DNA of 64,000 nt from Niastella caeni (GCF_004834005.1 NZ_STFF01000001.1:371347-435346), one strand, 5' to 3'. Positions 8,899 through 18,711 are shown, counted from the first letter of the stretch. The notes: generated by a model from the sequence alone, not told the origin. Made by a program: numbers and translations.

Positions 8899-11553
8899 CT
8901 ATTGCTTAATCAGGCTGATCTGTTTGTTCAGGGAACCGCCCCGTATATGAAGATAATACATGCCTTTTGCTAACTGACTCATATCTATTGTCAATGAGGT
9001 GCTACCTGCGGCCAGGTCCCAATGCTGCACTTGCACCAGTTTACCTATGTTATCGATAAGGCGGGCCTGCACCTTTGTGGCCTTATCGAGGGTGATGGTG
9101 AGGCTGGCTTCGCTATAAACCGGGTTGGGGTAACATACCACCTGGTTGCCTGTTTTACCAACCGGTAACAGCACAACCCGGCTATAGGTGCTCTTGCCAT
9201 CCAGATCTTTCTGTTTAAGGCGGTAATAAAGGACAGGTGCGCTTAACAAATGAACATCCCGATCGGTAAAGGCATATTGATGCACGCCATCGCTATTGGC
9301 AGCGGGCACGGTACCTGCAGTTGTATAGTAACGGCCATCGGTACTTCTTTCTACAATAAATTCCCGGGTATTTATTTCGTTATCGGTTTTCCAGGTCAAC
9401 AGGGCGTTGTTGTTGTTGATGCGGCCATTGAATTCGGTTAGGCGAAGGGGGAGAATGGTCAGCGGGCCGAGGCTCTTTACATAAACACTGCCATTCATAT
9501 AGGAGACTACAGGAGAATTAACGGCATCAAAAGCAAGGGAAACGCCCACATAAAGCTTGCCGGCAATCATGCCGGGTGTTCCCACAGCCACCCAATTGGC
9601 GCCATCAAATTTTTTCACAGCAATATCAGTCCTGTCCGGATAGGAATAAGCTACATAAAGAACATCATTTCCATCCACCGCCAACACCACATTACCATTC
9701 GGGCCAACATCCACCGGTCCCATATCAATCCAGTTGCTCCCATCAAACTTTTTAACTTTAACTTCTGAATCAGAATACGCCCCATAAAGCGTACCGTTGC
9801 CATCGAATGCCAAACAAGTACGGTAGGTTGTACTGGCGAAAATACCGGGCGTGCCTACATCGACCCAGGCGCTGCCGTCATACTTTTTAACCATGGCCAT
9901 ATCGCCGTTCCCTGCATCGGAGTATGTTACATAAGGAGTGCCGCTGGCATCCAGCACTAAAGAAATATAATTAACGGCTCCTGCCGAAAAACCAGCCTGC
10001 CCAACATACACCCAATTACTGCCATCAAATTTTTGAACGTTGATCTTAGTCGACACCAAATCTTTATAAGCTATATACGGCGTGCCGCCCGCGTCAATTG
10101 CTATGGCAGTATTATCTATTCCGGAAGCAAAAAAACCGGGCGTTCCCACATTTACCCAATTACTGCCGTCAAATTTTTTGACTATAACGCCATCATTATT
10201 ATCACCATAAAATACATACGGAATGTTATTGGGCCCCATAGCAATGGCGGGCTCACCTGCCCCATTAAGTGAAAGTGCTCCCTGGCCTACGGGCGCCCAA
10301 CTGCTGCCATCGTATTTTTGTACCGTTGCATTCCATTTATTATATAGATCCGAATACACCACATAAGGCACGCCGTTGCTATTTGTTACCATCCTGGCAG
10401 CACGGACGCCGCCTGCTGAAACGCCCTGGCCGCCTAAGGTTGTCCATGTACTGCCTGTTAACTTTTTTACTATAGCTTTATTGACAACTGCAGATTGAGT
10501 GAATATAACATAAGGGATACCTGCTGCATCGAGCGCCATTCGCTGCCGGTTTTCCGCTCCTACGGAGATATCAGATGCGGCATCAATCCAGTTACTGCCA
10601 TCAAATTTTTTCACCATGGTTTTACTACTGTTTCCCGCATCGCCATAAACAAGGTATGAGGTACCGCTGCCATCAATTTTTAATCCAACATTTTGTGCTG
10701 CGCCCACTGAAAAACCAGGTGTTCCTACATCGATCCAATTGGCCCCATCAAATTTTTTTACTGCTATTTTGTTTCCGTTAGCACCGTCTGTGAAAGCGAC
10801 ATAAGGCGTGCCGGCGGCATCCATTGCAATGGAAGTATAACTTACGCTTCCGGCCGAAAACCCTGCTGTACCTACAGGTAACCAACCGGTTGCCGTAAAC
10901 CTTAATACAGAAATTGCGCCACCATTGCTGTTATCCCTGAAGGCTACGTATGGCAATCCATTGGCATCTAATACCATGGAAACAGCAGCAACACTCCCGG
11001 ATGTAATTCCTGTAGAAGGTCCCCGGTCAAACCATGTGTTACCAAAACTAGCCTTCACCATTAGTTTACCACCAATGTTAAGATCAGTGTAGGCAACAAA
11101 TAACGTATTGTAGACCCCTTCTGCCATAGCAATATTAACAGCTGTACTGGCCGACAAGCCTCCTGTTCCCTGTTCAACCCAGCTACCGAACACAAAAACT
11201 TTAACGGTTGCCCTGCCGATATTAGCAGCATCCTGGTATACAACTGTCGGAAGGCCGTCAGCACTGATCAAAATTGAAAAATCAGCATTCGAGAATAAAG
11301 AAATGCCCGGGTTGCCCACTTCTTCCCAGGTACTGCCGTTAAACTTTCTCACATGCCCGGTACCGGTATATTCGTCCCTATAGGTTACATAAGGATGTCC
11401 ACTGGCGTCAATGGCAATTGATGTACTGGTACATTGGTTCAAAGAAGGCTCATTAAAATCATCGGGCCCCAATGGCTGCCAGGTTTGGCTTTTGGCTGAA
11501 GAAAATAAAAGAACAGAAGTTACAAGAACTAAAAAAGAATAAAGAACGCGCAT
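8899..11553 (-). CDS. Secreted repeat protein with type A T9SS sorting domain
   Basis: An 884-residue exported protein. Residues 1-22 form a signal peptide ending SSAKSQ. Residues 25-700 consist of about 14 repeats of some 47 residues, each with a core like DAxGxPYVxYxD, then VKKFDGSxWVxVGxPGxSxG; this pattern suggests a beta-propeller or stacked beta structure. The last 80 residues (VVCYPNPVYSEASLTI to the end KQISLIKQ) are a type A T9SS C-terminal sorting domain, which directs passage across the outer membrane and surface attachment. The ligand or enzyme activity is unknown. It is monocistronic, with its own terminator. Confidence 0.85.
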   Translation of the reverse strand: MRVLYSFLVLVTSVLLFSSAKSQTWQPLGPDDFNEPSLNQCTSTSIAIDASGHPYVTYRDEYTGTGHVRKFNGSTWEEVGNPGISLFSNADFSILISADGLPTVVYQDAANIGRATVKVFVFGSWVEQGTGGLSASTAVNIAMAEGVYNTLFVAYTDLNIGGKLMVKASFGNTWFDRGPSTGITSGSVAAVSMVLDANGLPYVAFRDNSNGGAISVLRFTATGWLPVGTAGFSAGSVSYTSIAMDAAGTPYVAFTDGANGNKIAVKKFDGANWIDVGTPGFSVGAAQNVGLKIDGSGTSYLVYGDAGNSSKTMVKKFDGSNWIDAASDISVGAENRQRMALDAAGIPYVIFTQSAVVNKAIVKKLTGSTWTTLGGQGVSAGGVRAARMVTNSNGVPYVVYSDLYNKWNATVQKYDGSSWAPVGQGALSLNGAGEPAIAMGPNNIPYVFYGDNNDGVIVKKFDGSNWVNVGTPGFFASGIDNTAIAIDAGGTPYIAYKDLVSTKINVQKFDGSNWVYVGQAGFSAGAVNYISLVLDASGTPYVTYSDAGNGDMAMVKKYDGSAWVDVGTPGIFASTTYRTCLAFDGNGTLYGAYSDSEVKVKKFDGSNWIDMGPVDVGPNGNVVLAVDGNDVLYVAYSYPDRTDIAVKKFDGANWVAVGTPGMIAGKLYVGVSLAFDAVNSPVVSYMNGSVYVKSLGPLTILPLRLTEFNGRINNNNALLTWKTDNEINTREFIVERSTDGRYYTTAGTVPAANSDGVHQYAFTDRDVHLLSAPVLYYRLKQKDLDGKSTYSRVVLLPVGKTGNQVVCYPNPVYSEASLTITLDKATKVQARLIDNIGKLVQVQHWDLAAGSTSLTIDMSQLAKGMYYLHIRGGSLNKQISLIKQ

Positions 11554-11724
11554 ACAAGTTTTGGTTGGGTTTTTGAGCTCCTGATTTAATTTTCAAGGAT
11601 TACGGGCGCGAAATTACCTCCAAAACATATATTATCTATTTTAAATAAATAGACGTGCAGTTTAAGCAATAGACGTGTTATTTCAGGCAATAAGTGTGTA
11701 CGGGACAAATACAGAAGTACCGAA

Positions 11725-11775
11725 ACCTGGAACTGAAAACTGAAAATTGAAAACTATGAACTAAGAACTAACTCC
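11725..11775. repeat. Word-repeat array at the 3' end of the tesA-like gene
   Basis: The words gaactgaaaactgaaaatt and gaactaagaactaact run across the stop codon at 11754 into the last codons of the esterase gene. This is one of two arrays in the window that touch coding sequence. Confidence 0.5.
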
Positions 11776-12473
11776 CTCAACACCTGCCACACATTCTCCG
11801 CAACGATCTTATGTCCTTCGGGATTGGGATGAATGCCATCGGGCAGGTTCAGGGATGAAACACCGCCCACCCGTTCGAGCAGGAAGGGAATGAGCACCAG
11901 GTTGTTCCTGGCCGCCAGTTGCTGAAACGTTACGCGGAATGCCGTAGCATAGGTACGGCCCATATTCGGCGGCACCTGCATACCAGCAAGGATGATCCTG
12001 GCGTCAGGATATTTTTCTCTTACGCGGTCAATAATAGCCTGCAGGTTACGGGAGGTTTCTGCAATGGGAATGCCACGCAGTCCGTCATTACCGCCCAACT
12101 CCAGAATAAATATGTTTACGGGTTGACGCAGAATCCAGTCGATCCGGCTTTTGCCACCGGCTGTTGTTTCACCGCTTAACCCGGCATTGACCACTTTATA
12201 TGGTAATTGCAACGAATCTATTTTTTCCTGCACCAGGGCGGGAAACGCTTCCGACGGATCTACGCCGTATCCGGCCGTTAGACTGTTGCCATAAAACACA
12301 ATTGTTTTTGCTTTTTCCTTTTCCGGCGTTGACGGCACCTGTTCCCGCTTTTGCTTCGCTGCCTCATTTGTTTTATCTGAATTGCTCCCGCAACCGGTCA
12401 GCAATCCTATCAACAGCACACTGACCACCATAAATTTTCCACCCATATAAAAATTACTGCTAAACTGTTTCAT
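11754..12473 (-). CDS. SGNH/GDSL hydrolase, TesA-like arylesterase lipoprotein
   Basis: A 239-residue envelope esterase/lysophospholipase of the SGNH family. Block I is FYGNSLTAGYG (Asn replaces Asp of GDSL; Ser is the nucleophile), block III is ELGGNDGLRG and block V is DGIHPNPEGH with the catalytic Asp and His. The N-terminus has a hydrophobic segment ending LLTGCGS, a lipobox, so it is probably a lipoprotein, whereas E. coli TesA is a free periplasmic enzyme. Starts at the later Met codons (MGGKF or MVVSV) are also possible. It is divergent from the ABC exporter genes, as tesA is from ybbA/ybbP in E. coli. Confidence 0.9.
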   Translation of the reverse strand: MKQFSSNFYMGGKFMVVSVLLIGLLTGCGSNSDKTNEAAKQKREQVPSTPEKEKAKTIVFYGNSLTAGYGVDPSEAFPALVQEKIDSLQLPYKVVNAGLSGETTAGGKSRIDWILRQPVNIFILELGGNDGLRGIPIAETSRNLQAIIDRVREKYPDARIILAGMQVPPNMGRTYATAFRVTFQQLAARNNLVLIPFLLERVGGVSSLNLPDGIHPNPEGHKIVAENVWQVLRELVLSS

Positions 12474-12609
12474 CGGCGCCTCCGTTTAAAAATTTCCTCG
12501 TATATTTTAATTACCGACCAGACCTGTGTGGTGTTCGCTTTCCTCTTCAAAATAACATTAATTTAAGCAACTTTATTACCACATAACTGTAATTAAAAGT
12601 TTAATTTAT

Positions 12610-12755
12610 TAGCTGGTAGTAAGTGGCGAGTCGCGAGTAGGTATTCCATCCTGCCCCCTGATAAAACGCTAATTATTCAGAACAGCAGGCAAGCAGAAAA
12701 TAGGGAGTTACGAATAGAACTCCCACTAGCTACTTGCTACTAGCCACCAGCTTTA
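12610..12755. repeat. Word-repeat hairpin D
   Basis: The left arm (agctggtagtaagtggcgag, then tcgcgagtagg) is an imperfect reverse complement of the right arm (actagctacttgctactag, then ccaccagct). The arms resemble those of array A at 2661-2781. It lies in the divergent gap between the esterase and the ABC transporter, ending 13 nt before the ATPase start codon. Confidence 0.7.
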
Positions 12756-12767
12756 AAATATGATTAA

Positions 12768-13439
12768 ATGCTCAACGTAAAAAATGTAAGTAAAACCTAC
12801 CAGGGCGCCGGGCAAACCCTGACGGTGCTCAATGATGTGAATTTTACGGTAGAAGCGGGTTCTACCGTTTCTATTGTGGGGCCTTCGGGAAGCGGCAAAA
12901 CCACGCTGTTGGGTTTATGCGCCGGGCTCGACCGCGCCAGCCTGGGTTCGGTTGAACTGAATAACATCCGGCTCGACCAACTGAGCGAAGATGAGCGGGC
13001 ACAGGTACGCAACCGGTATGTGGGTTTTATATTTCAGAACTTTCAGTTGTTGCCCACCCTTACCGCACTGGAAAATGTGATGGTGCCGCTGGAATTGCGC
13101 GGCGAAAAGAATGTGCGGGCTAGAAGCATCAGCCTGCTCGATAAAGTGGGATTGCATAACCGCTTGCATCACTACCCTGCCCAGTTATCGGGCGGTGAAC
13201 AGCAACGGGTATCGCTGGCCCGGGCTTTTGCCAATAATCCCCGCATTTTATTTGCCGATGAACCAACCGGCAACCTCGATGTTGAAACCAGCGATAAAGT
13301 GATCAAATTATTATTCGACCTGAACCAGGAAGCCGGTACTACTTTAATTATTGTAACGCATAACCTGGAACTGGCTTCGCAAACGAAAAGAATTATAAGG
13401 ATAAAAGGCGGGCATATAGTTGCTGACGAAAATAATTAA
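12768..13439 (+). CDS. ABC transporter ATPase, YbbA/LolD-like
   Basis: A 223-residue ATP-binding protein of the MacB/LolD/YbbA class. Walker A is GPSGSGKTT, the signature is LSGGEQQRV, Walker B is ILFADEPTG and the switch His is in IIVTHN. This class powers a four-TM or ten-TM FtsX-type permease acting on lipids, lipoproteins or peptides in the envelope rather than importing solutes. The permease gene follows after 70 bp on the same strand and the tesA-like gene is divergent; this neighbourhood points to the YbbA subgroup. Confidence 0.92.
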   Translation: MLNVKNVSKTYQGAGQTLTVLNDVNFTVEAGSTVSIVGPSGSGKTTLLGLCAGLDRASLGSVELNNIRLDQLSEDERAQVRNRYVGFIFQNFQLLPTLTALENVMVPLELRGEKNVRARSISLLDKVGLHNRLHHYPAQLSGGEQQRVSLARAFANNPRILFADEPTGNLDVETSDKVIKLLFDLNQEAGTTLIIVTHNLELASQTKRIIRIKGGHIVADENN

Positions 13440-13509
13440 TGGTTTGATTGCCTGATCGCTGATACTAACCATCAAACAATTAAGCCATCTGAACAGAAAG
13501 CATGCAGGA

Positions 13510-16068
13510 ATGGATATAGCAAGATTTAAATATAAAAGAAAACTTCGCTTTGGCTGGTTATTGAAGATGGCCTGGCGCGATAGCCGCCGTAACCGGTCGC
13601 GCTTGTTCTTATTTATCTCATCTATTGTGTTGGGCATTGCGGCACTGGTAGCCATTTTTTCGCTGGGCGATAATGTGCGTAGTGATATTGAATCGCAGGC
13701 AAAAACACTGGTGGGCGCCGACCTGGTTATTGAAAGCAATAAAAGAGTAAGCTCCCGCATTAAACCCCTGCTCGACTCGCTCGGCGATCAGCGCTCCGTA
13801 GAACGCACCTTCGCCTCCATGATCTATTTTACCAAAAACGACGGCACCCGGTTAGTGCAGGTACGGGCGCTCGATGGCGATTACCCCTATTACGGCAATA
13901 TAGAAACTACGCCGGCCCGGGCAGCCAGGTCTTTTCGCAAAGCCCGGCAGGCGTTGGTAGATAAAACCTTAATGCTGCAGTACAATGCACAGGTAGGCGA
14001 TTCCATTCAAATTGGCGATGTAACGTTTGCCATTGCCGGGGTAATCACTAAAGCACCGGGCAGAACCGGAATTTCCACTACGGTGGCGCCGCCGGTTTAT
14101 ATTCCGCTCCACTACCTCGACTCAACCGGTCTTATTCAAAAAGGGAGCCGCATTGCTACAACCTATTACTATAAATACAACCAGCCCGCTGTTATTGAAA
14201 GCATTATTTCGGATATAGAGCCCCGTTTAGAAAAAGAGGGACTTGATTATGATACCGTAGAAGAAAGAAAAAGAAATACCGGGCGGGCTTTTGAAGACTT
14301 CAACCAGTTCTTAACCCTCATCAGCTTTATTGCCCTGCTGTTGGGTTGCATTGGCGTGGCCAGTGCCATTCATATTTACATGCGCGAGAAGATCGCGTCT
14401 ATAGCCATTCTGCGTTGTCTGGGCGTGAACTCGTCGCAGGCGTTCTTAATTTATTTAATACAGATCGTTACTATTGGTTTGATCGGCTCCATACTCGGCG
14501 CTGTACTGGGCATTGTGATTCAACAACAATTACCGGCGGTATTTAAAGACTTTTTACCGGTACAGGTAACTACCACTATTTCCTGGAAGGCTATTACACA
14601 AGGTATTATTTCAGGCGTTGTAATATCCTTACTATTTGCCTTGCTGCCGCTGGTGAACGTGAGAAATATTTCGCCGCTGTACACTCTTCGCCTGGCAGTA
14701 GAACAGATCAGGTTCCGCGATCCGCTTAAATGGCTCGTGTACGCCGCCATCTTATTCTTTGTAGCCGGTTTTACCTGGTGGCAGATCCATAACTGGCGAC
14801 AGGCCATCATTTTTACACTCAGTATACTCGGCGCATTCCTGGTATTGTCGCTGGTTGCCCTGCTATTGCGCTGGCTGGTACGCCGCTTCTTCCCAAATTC
14901 ATGGAATTACCTGTGGCGGCAGGGGTTTGCCAACCTGTACCGGCCCAATAATCAAACCCTTATTTTAATTGTGACCATTGGGTTGGGCGCTGCCTTTATC
15001 GGTACGTTGTATTTTATCCAGGACATCCTCATCAGCCGGGTAACGTTATCGGGTAGCGGCAATCAACCCAACATGGTGCTATTCGATATTCAGAACAGCC
15101 AGAAAGACAGCGTTGCCGTGCTGACCAAACAATATAAGCTGCCCGTAATGCAACAGGTGCCCATTGTTACCATGCGGGTAGAAGAGATCAATCACCAAAC
15201 ATCGGCGCAAGTAAAATCAGATACCAGTACGGGCTATCGTACCGAAGCCTATGAATGGGAATTCCGCGTTACCTACCGCGACACGCTAACCAGTTCTGAA
15301 AAATTAACCGCCGGTAAATTGTACGGCCCGGTAAGATCATCAGATGATGTGATCTACATTTCCATGGAGGACAGGTATGCCAAACGCATTCATGTTAATA
15401 TCGGCGATCATATCATTTTTAACGTGCAGGGCACCCTGATCCCCACCGTGGTGGGCAGTCTCAGACAGGTTGACTGGCAACGGGTGCAAACCAATTTCAG
15501 GGTGGTGTTCCCAACCGGGGTATTGGAAGAAGCGCCGCAATTCCATGTATTGGTCACCCGCGTACCATCGCCTGAAGTATCGGCCCGTTTTCAGCAGGCC
15601 ATTGTTCGAAAATACCCGAACGTATCGGTCATTGACCTCAACTTAATTCTTACGGTGCTGGATGAAGTGTTGGATAAGATCGGCTTCGTGATCCGGTTTA
15701 TGGCCGGGTTCAGTATTATCACCGGTTTAATAGTATTGATCGCTTCGGTGCTCATCAGCAAATTCCAGCGCATACAGGAAAGTATTCTGTTGCGTACGCT
15801 GGGCGCCAGCCGAAAACAAATACTCTTTATTACGGCGTTTGAATATTTCTTCCTGGGCGCACTGGCAGCAGCCACCGGCATCCTGTTATCCATGGGAGCC
15901 AGTTGGGCATTGGCCAAATACAGCTTCAATGCGCCATTTACGCCACATTGGTTGCCCATTCTGATCTTATTCGCGGCCATTTCGTTATTAACGGTGATCA
16001 TTGGTTTATTTAACAGCCGGAGCGTATTGAATAAACCACCTTTGGAGGTGTTGCGAAAAGAGGTTTAA
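13510..16068 (+). CDS. ABC transporter permease, YbbP-like (FtsX domains)
   Basis: An 852-residue inner-membrane permease. The N-terminal TM (LFLFISSIVLGIAALVAIFS) is followed by a periplasmic MacB-like domain (SLGDNVRSDIESQ onward). A first FtsX block lies around residues 260-400 (LISFIALLLGCIGVASAIHI), with central TMs near 415-470 and a second periplasmic part. A C-terminal FtsX block occupies 720-850 (MAGFSIITGLIVLIASVLIS, RTLGASRKQILFI). The size and doubled FtsX layout match E. coli YbbP (about 800 residues). The substrate is unknown. Confidence 0.9.
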   Translation: MDIARFKYKRKLRFGWLLKMAWRDSRRNRSRLFLFISSIVLGIAALVAIFSLGDNVRSDIESQAKTLVGADLVIESNKRVSSRIKPLLDSLGDQRSVERTFASMIYFTKNDGTRLVQVRALDGDYPYYGNIETTPARAARSFRKARQALVDKTLMLQYNAQVGDSIQIGDVTFAIAGVITKAPGRTGISTTVAPPVYIPLHYLDSTGLIQKGSRIATTYYYKYNQPAVIESIISDIEPRLEKEGLDYDTVEERKRNTGRAFEDFNQFLTLISFIALLLGCIGVASAIHIYMREKIASIAILRCLGVNSSQAFLIYLIQIVTIGLIGSILGAVLGIVIQQQLPAVFKDFLPVQVTTTISWKAITQGIISGVVISLLFALLPLVNVRNISPLYTLRLAVEQIRFRDPLKWLVYAAILFFVAGFTWWQIHNWRQAIIFTLSILGAFLVLSLVALLLRWLVRRFFPNSWNYLWRQGFANLYRPNNQTLILIVTIGLGAAFIGTLYFIQDILISRVTLSGSGNQPNMVLFDIQNSQKDSVAVLTKQYKLPVMQQVPIVTMRVEEINHQTSAQVKSDTSTGYRTEAYEWEFRVTYRDTLTSSEKLTAGKLYGPVRSSDDVIYISMEDRYAKRIHVNIGDHIIFNVQGTLIPTVVGSLRQVDWQRVQTNFRVVFPTGVLEEAPQFHVLVTRVPSPEVSARFQQAIVRKYPNVSVIDLNLILTVLDEVLDKIGFVIRFMAGFSIITGLIVLIASVLISKFQRIQESILLRTLGASRKQILFITAFEYFFLGALAAATGILLSMGASWALAKYSFNAPFTPHWLPILILFAAISLLTVIIGLFNSRSVLNKPPLEVLRKEV

Positions 16069-16077
16069 CTAACAAGG

Positions 16078-16312
16078 TTTCAGTTATTGTTTGCAGTTTG
16101 TGGTTTGTTGTTTGTGGTTTGTTGTTTGTGGTTTGTTGTTTGTTGTTTGTGCTTTGTTGTTTGTTGTTTGCGGTTTGCGGTTTGCGGTTTGCGGTTCCTT
16201 AATTCCCGGGCTCACGCAATCGCTCAAAATTCATTTTGTCTTAGGCGTTTTGCGTTCAGCATTTAGCGTTCTGCGTTCAGCCTTCAGCGTTTTGCGTTCT
16301 GCATTCAGCGTA
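16078..16312. repeat. Word-repeat array E
   Basis: About 110 bp of gtttgtggtttgttgtttg-type heptamers (gtttgtg, gtttgtt, gtttgcg) are followed by about 70 bp of agcgttttgcgttctgcg-type words. The second block reaches the stop codon of the minus-strand gene at 16305, where TGA is itself part of the gctgaa word. The first block starts some 10-20 nt after the permease stop. A plus-strand frame through it is just repeat. Confidence 0.8.
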
Positions 16313-17039
16313 ATCGCCACACCAATCTTATACCTCCCGGTAAAGCGGGCAGAACACTTTTTCCGTCAGAGGTGTTATCAGATGAATTAGTTGTTCCTCT
16401 GTTTGCACCGAACGTAAAGGGCGGATCGTAGCGGCTGTTAGGTTCATTATACAGGTATTCATTTTTAAAATGAACCCCTACTCCCAGGTATAATTCAATA
16501 AAGAACCGGTCACTGCGGAACAGTTTTTCTTTTACCCCAGCCATCATGTTTACCCCCATCACCTGTTTCCGGTACCGGAAAGTTTTAAACTCCTCATAAG
16601 AAGCTACGCCATTCACCACATCTTTTTCAAGCCAGTCCCTCACGCGGTACGTCACCTGTTTATAATGAAACTGCAGGTCAACAAATACATCTTTGTATTT
16701 GCCGGGATAGATCCGCACGCCGGGACGCAGCAAAACGCCGGTAGCCTGCCGGTTCCTTGGAAAATAGGCCGAATACAAAATGGCGCCTGCATCCATTGTT
16801 GCAGCCCAGATCTCGTTGAACCGGTACTCAGCACCAAACGTTATATTCCCATCCATAAAATCAATTAAACCCAAAGGATTATGCCGCAGATACAGTGTAC
16901 CGGTATCCCGTTGCATAACCGGCACTTTTTTATATAGTTCCCTATATCGGGCATTTTTATACCGGGCATTTTTAAATTGGCCAATGCCATTCACTGCTAC
17001 CAGCAGCAAAAGCAGGCAATACAAACTGCAACGAAGCAT
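16305..17039 (-). CDS. Predicted outer-membrane beta-barrel protein
   Basis: A 244-residue protein of unknown function with a signal peptide (MLRCSLYCLLLLLVAVNGIG). The segment NPLGLIDFMDGNITFGAEYR resembles DUF3575-type outer-membrane proteins of Bacteroidota, and alternating polar/apolar strands follow. A short duplication, KNARYKNARY, lies just after the signal peptide and reflects a 15-nt DNA duplication near 16948-16977. It is the last gene of a three-gene minus-strand operon; its ATG shares one base with the stop of the LVIVD gene before it. The C-terminus abuts array E. Confidence 0.7.
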   Translation of the reverse strand: MLRCSLYCLLLLLVAVNGIGQFKNARYKNARYRELYKKVPVMQRDTGTLYLRHNPLGLIDFMDGNITFGAEYRFNEIWAATMDAGAILYSAYFPRNRQATGVLLRPGVRIYPGKYKDVFVDLQFHYKQVTYRVRDWLEKDVVNGVASYEEFKTFRYRKQVMGVNMMAGVKEKLFRSDRFFIELYLGVGVHFKNEYLYNEPNSRYDPPFTFGANRGTTNSSDNTSDGKSVLPALPGGIRLVWRLR

Positions 17040-17782
17040 TATTTAATTTTTGTAATGAGGGTAGGATTCATACAATTGGTGATATCATACAAGGTCAGTC
17101 CATCCTGCACCTGGCAGATAAGCGTATTGTTGTAAGGAATAACATCCAGGTACCAGCCATCGGTAAACTTCTTACTTAACTGTGGCGTGAAAGCGTTTTT
17201 GATATTAAAGACAAACAATCCATTCCGGTCGCATACATACAGTGCCGTATCCGCATATCCCAATCCGTATGGTTCACTTACGGGGTAGGTTGCTTTCTGA
17301 ACAGGGTTGGTTATGTTCTTAATATCATAGGCCGCCAGAATACTTTGTGTGCCACCGCAGGTACTATTGGTTCTCAGCGTAGCATAGGCTACTGTATCTT
17401 TAGCCACCACCGGATCGCAACGACGTAACACCTCGGGCGAAATAGCCGTACTTAATTTTTGAGGATGTTCAGGATCGTCAACGGAAAATATATGCACAAC
17501 GCTTGTTGAACCGATGAACAGCTTGTCTTTAAACGGATAAATGGTCTCAATTTCAAAACCAACGGGGACCGTATTTTTCAATACAGGATTTGCCAGATCT
17601 GAAATATTGAACACTTTCAGGTTCGATTTATCAACGGTATACAGATAGTTGCCCTGAATGGCAAACCGGGCTGTTGATCCCCCGCTGCCAGTGGTGTTGG
17701 CGCCCGATGATGATGATTTAGCACATTGAACAGCTGCTACCAGCACTACTGATAACAGTATATAAAATAATAGTTTGTTCAT
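17039..17782 (-). CDS. LVIVD-repeat lipoprotein
   Basis: A 247-residue lipoprotein: hydrophobic N-terminus ending VLVAAVQCAKSSSSG, with lipidated Cys20 expected. The rest consists of short beta-propeller-like repeats such as LKVFNISDLANPVLKNTV, VHIFSVDDPEHPQKLST and LAAYDIKNITNPVQKAT, the pattern of the LVIVD family. Function unknown; surface or periplasmic location inferred. It follows a related gene by 11 nt and shares a base with the next gene. Confidence 0.85.
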   Translation of the reverse strand: MNKLLFYILLSVVLVAAVQCAKSSSSGANTTGSGGSTARFAIQGNYLYTVDKSNLKVFNISDLANPVLKNTVPVGFEIETIYPFKDKLFIGSTSVVHIFSVDDPEHPQKLSTAISPEVLRRCDPVVAKDTVAYATLRTNSTCGGTQSILAAYDIKNITNPVQKATYPVSEPYGLGYADTALYVCDRNGLFVFNIKNAFTPQLSKKFTDGWYLDVIPYNNTLICQVQDGLTLYDITNCMNPTLITKIK

Positions 17783-17793
17783 ACTGGTAATTT

Positions 17794-18327
17794 TTAGCGT
17801 CTGCAGGCAGGTGATTTAACAGTTTGTAATTCCCAGGCCACTACGATGCCTTTTGAAGGGTCGGGACAAACAAAATACCCAGGTTCCGTAGGATATTCCT
17901 GGTTCACATATGGAAAGGCATTTTCCATTCTTTTTACTACTGTTGGGTTGTTTATATTGCCGATATCGATCACCACCAGGTCGTTTACATTATTGGCGTA
18001 GAGATAGCGCCCTTTCACCGCGAACTCAGTATTGTAGGGGATATTTAAAAAAGCGATCTTTTGAGGATGTGCCCGGTCGGTATTATCTATAATGTGAATG
18101 CCTTTATTGAGGTCGTTCTGAAAAATGTAATTTCCGTAAGCATAAATTTTTCCGGATCTATCGGTTGAGCGGACACTGCTGATGGAGATGTTATTCTTTT
18201 CTGTAGCAGCCATATACACCGGTACATAAGCCTTACCGTTCTCAGTTAAACCTCTATCATCAGGATCACAACCATACAGGCAAAAACAAAGCCCTATGCC
18301 TGAAGCAGTTAGTAATGGTAGTTTCAT
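17794..18327 (-). CDS. Short LVIVD-repeat lipoprotein
   Basis: A protein of 177 residues when started at the ATG 18325-18327 (MKLPLLTAS), which gives a good lipoprotein signal ending LCFCLYGCDPDD. It carries two or three LVIVD-like repeats (IHIIDNTDRAHPQKIAFLNI; LVVIDIGNINNPTVVKRM). It is the first gene of the three-gene envelope operon and a likely paralogue of the next one. Function unknown. Confidence 0.82.
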   Translation of the reverse strand: MKLPLLTASGIGLCFCLYGCDPDDRGLTENGKAYVPVYMAATEKNNISISSVRSTDRSGKIYAYGNYIFQNDLNKGIHIIDNTDRAHPQKIAFLNIPYNTEFAVKGRYLYANNVNDLVVIDIGNINNPTVVKRMENAFPYVNQEYPTEPGYFVCPDPSKGIVVAWELQTVKSPACRR

Positions 18328-18711
18328 GAGTTTAATTTGAAGGAAGGTAGACACCGGCTTTTTAATGGCCGTTGCAGGTTTCTGTTCCTTTACTTTCTGT
18401 TTAAGAATTCCTTAACGTTTATAAGTTTCCCAACGTAAGAAGTAAGAAGCTGGAAGCCCCTGAATTTCGTAACTCTTACTTCCGACTTCCTACCTCCTAC
18501 TTCTTACTGTCTACTTCTCCCTTATCCAACCTGTCAACTTATTAACTTATCAACTCATCAACATACCTCTTACTTCTTTTCCTTATCTTAGCGCCCGTCT
18601 TTGCTAACTACCTCTCCTACAAACAAAAGAAAACCTTCCCTCCAATACTATATCCTTTTGTGAAGAAGCCGCAGAACCTTTCCTGATCCTATCAACCCCT
18701 AACCCGTATGT
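18328..18711. other. Divergent gap with word-repeat array F
   Basis: From about 18430 to 18566 the gap carries aagtaagaagctggaag, then its imperfect reverse complement (cttacttccgacttcctac, cttcttactg), then a run of caacttattaacttatcaac words. The last words recur in reverse sense in array G (gttgacaagttga). The remaining sequence before 18712 is presumably the promoter and 5' UTR of the PKD protein; I see no clear -7 box. Confidence 0.6.

Noticed and set aside
16078..16312. CRISPR-like regularity of array E
   Set aside because: The repeats are 7-nt words without unique spacers, and no cas genes are present.
16091..16390. A 99-codon plus-strand frame (MQFVVCCLWFVVCG...)
   Set aside because: It is translated word repeat from array E and then runs antisense into the gene at 16305-17039.
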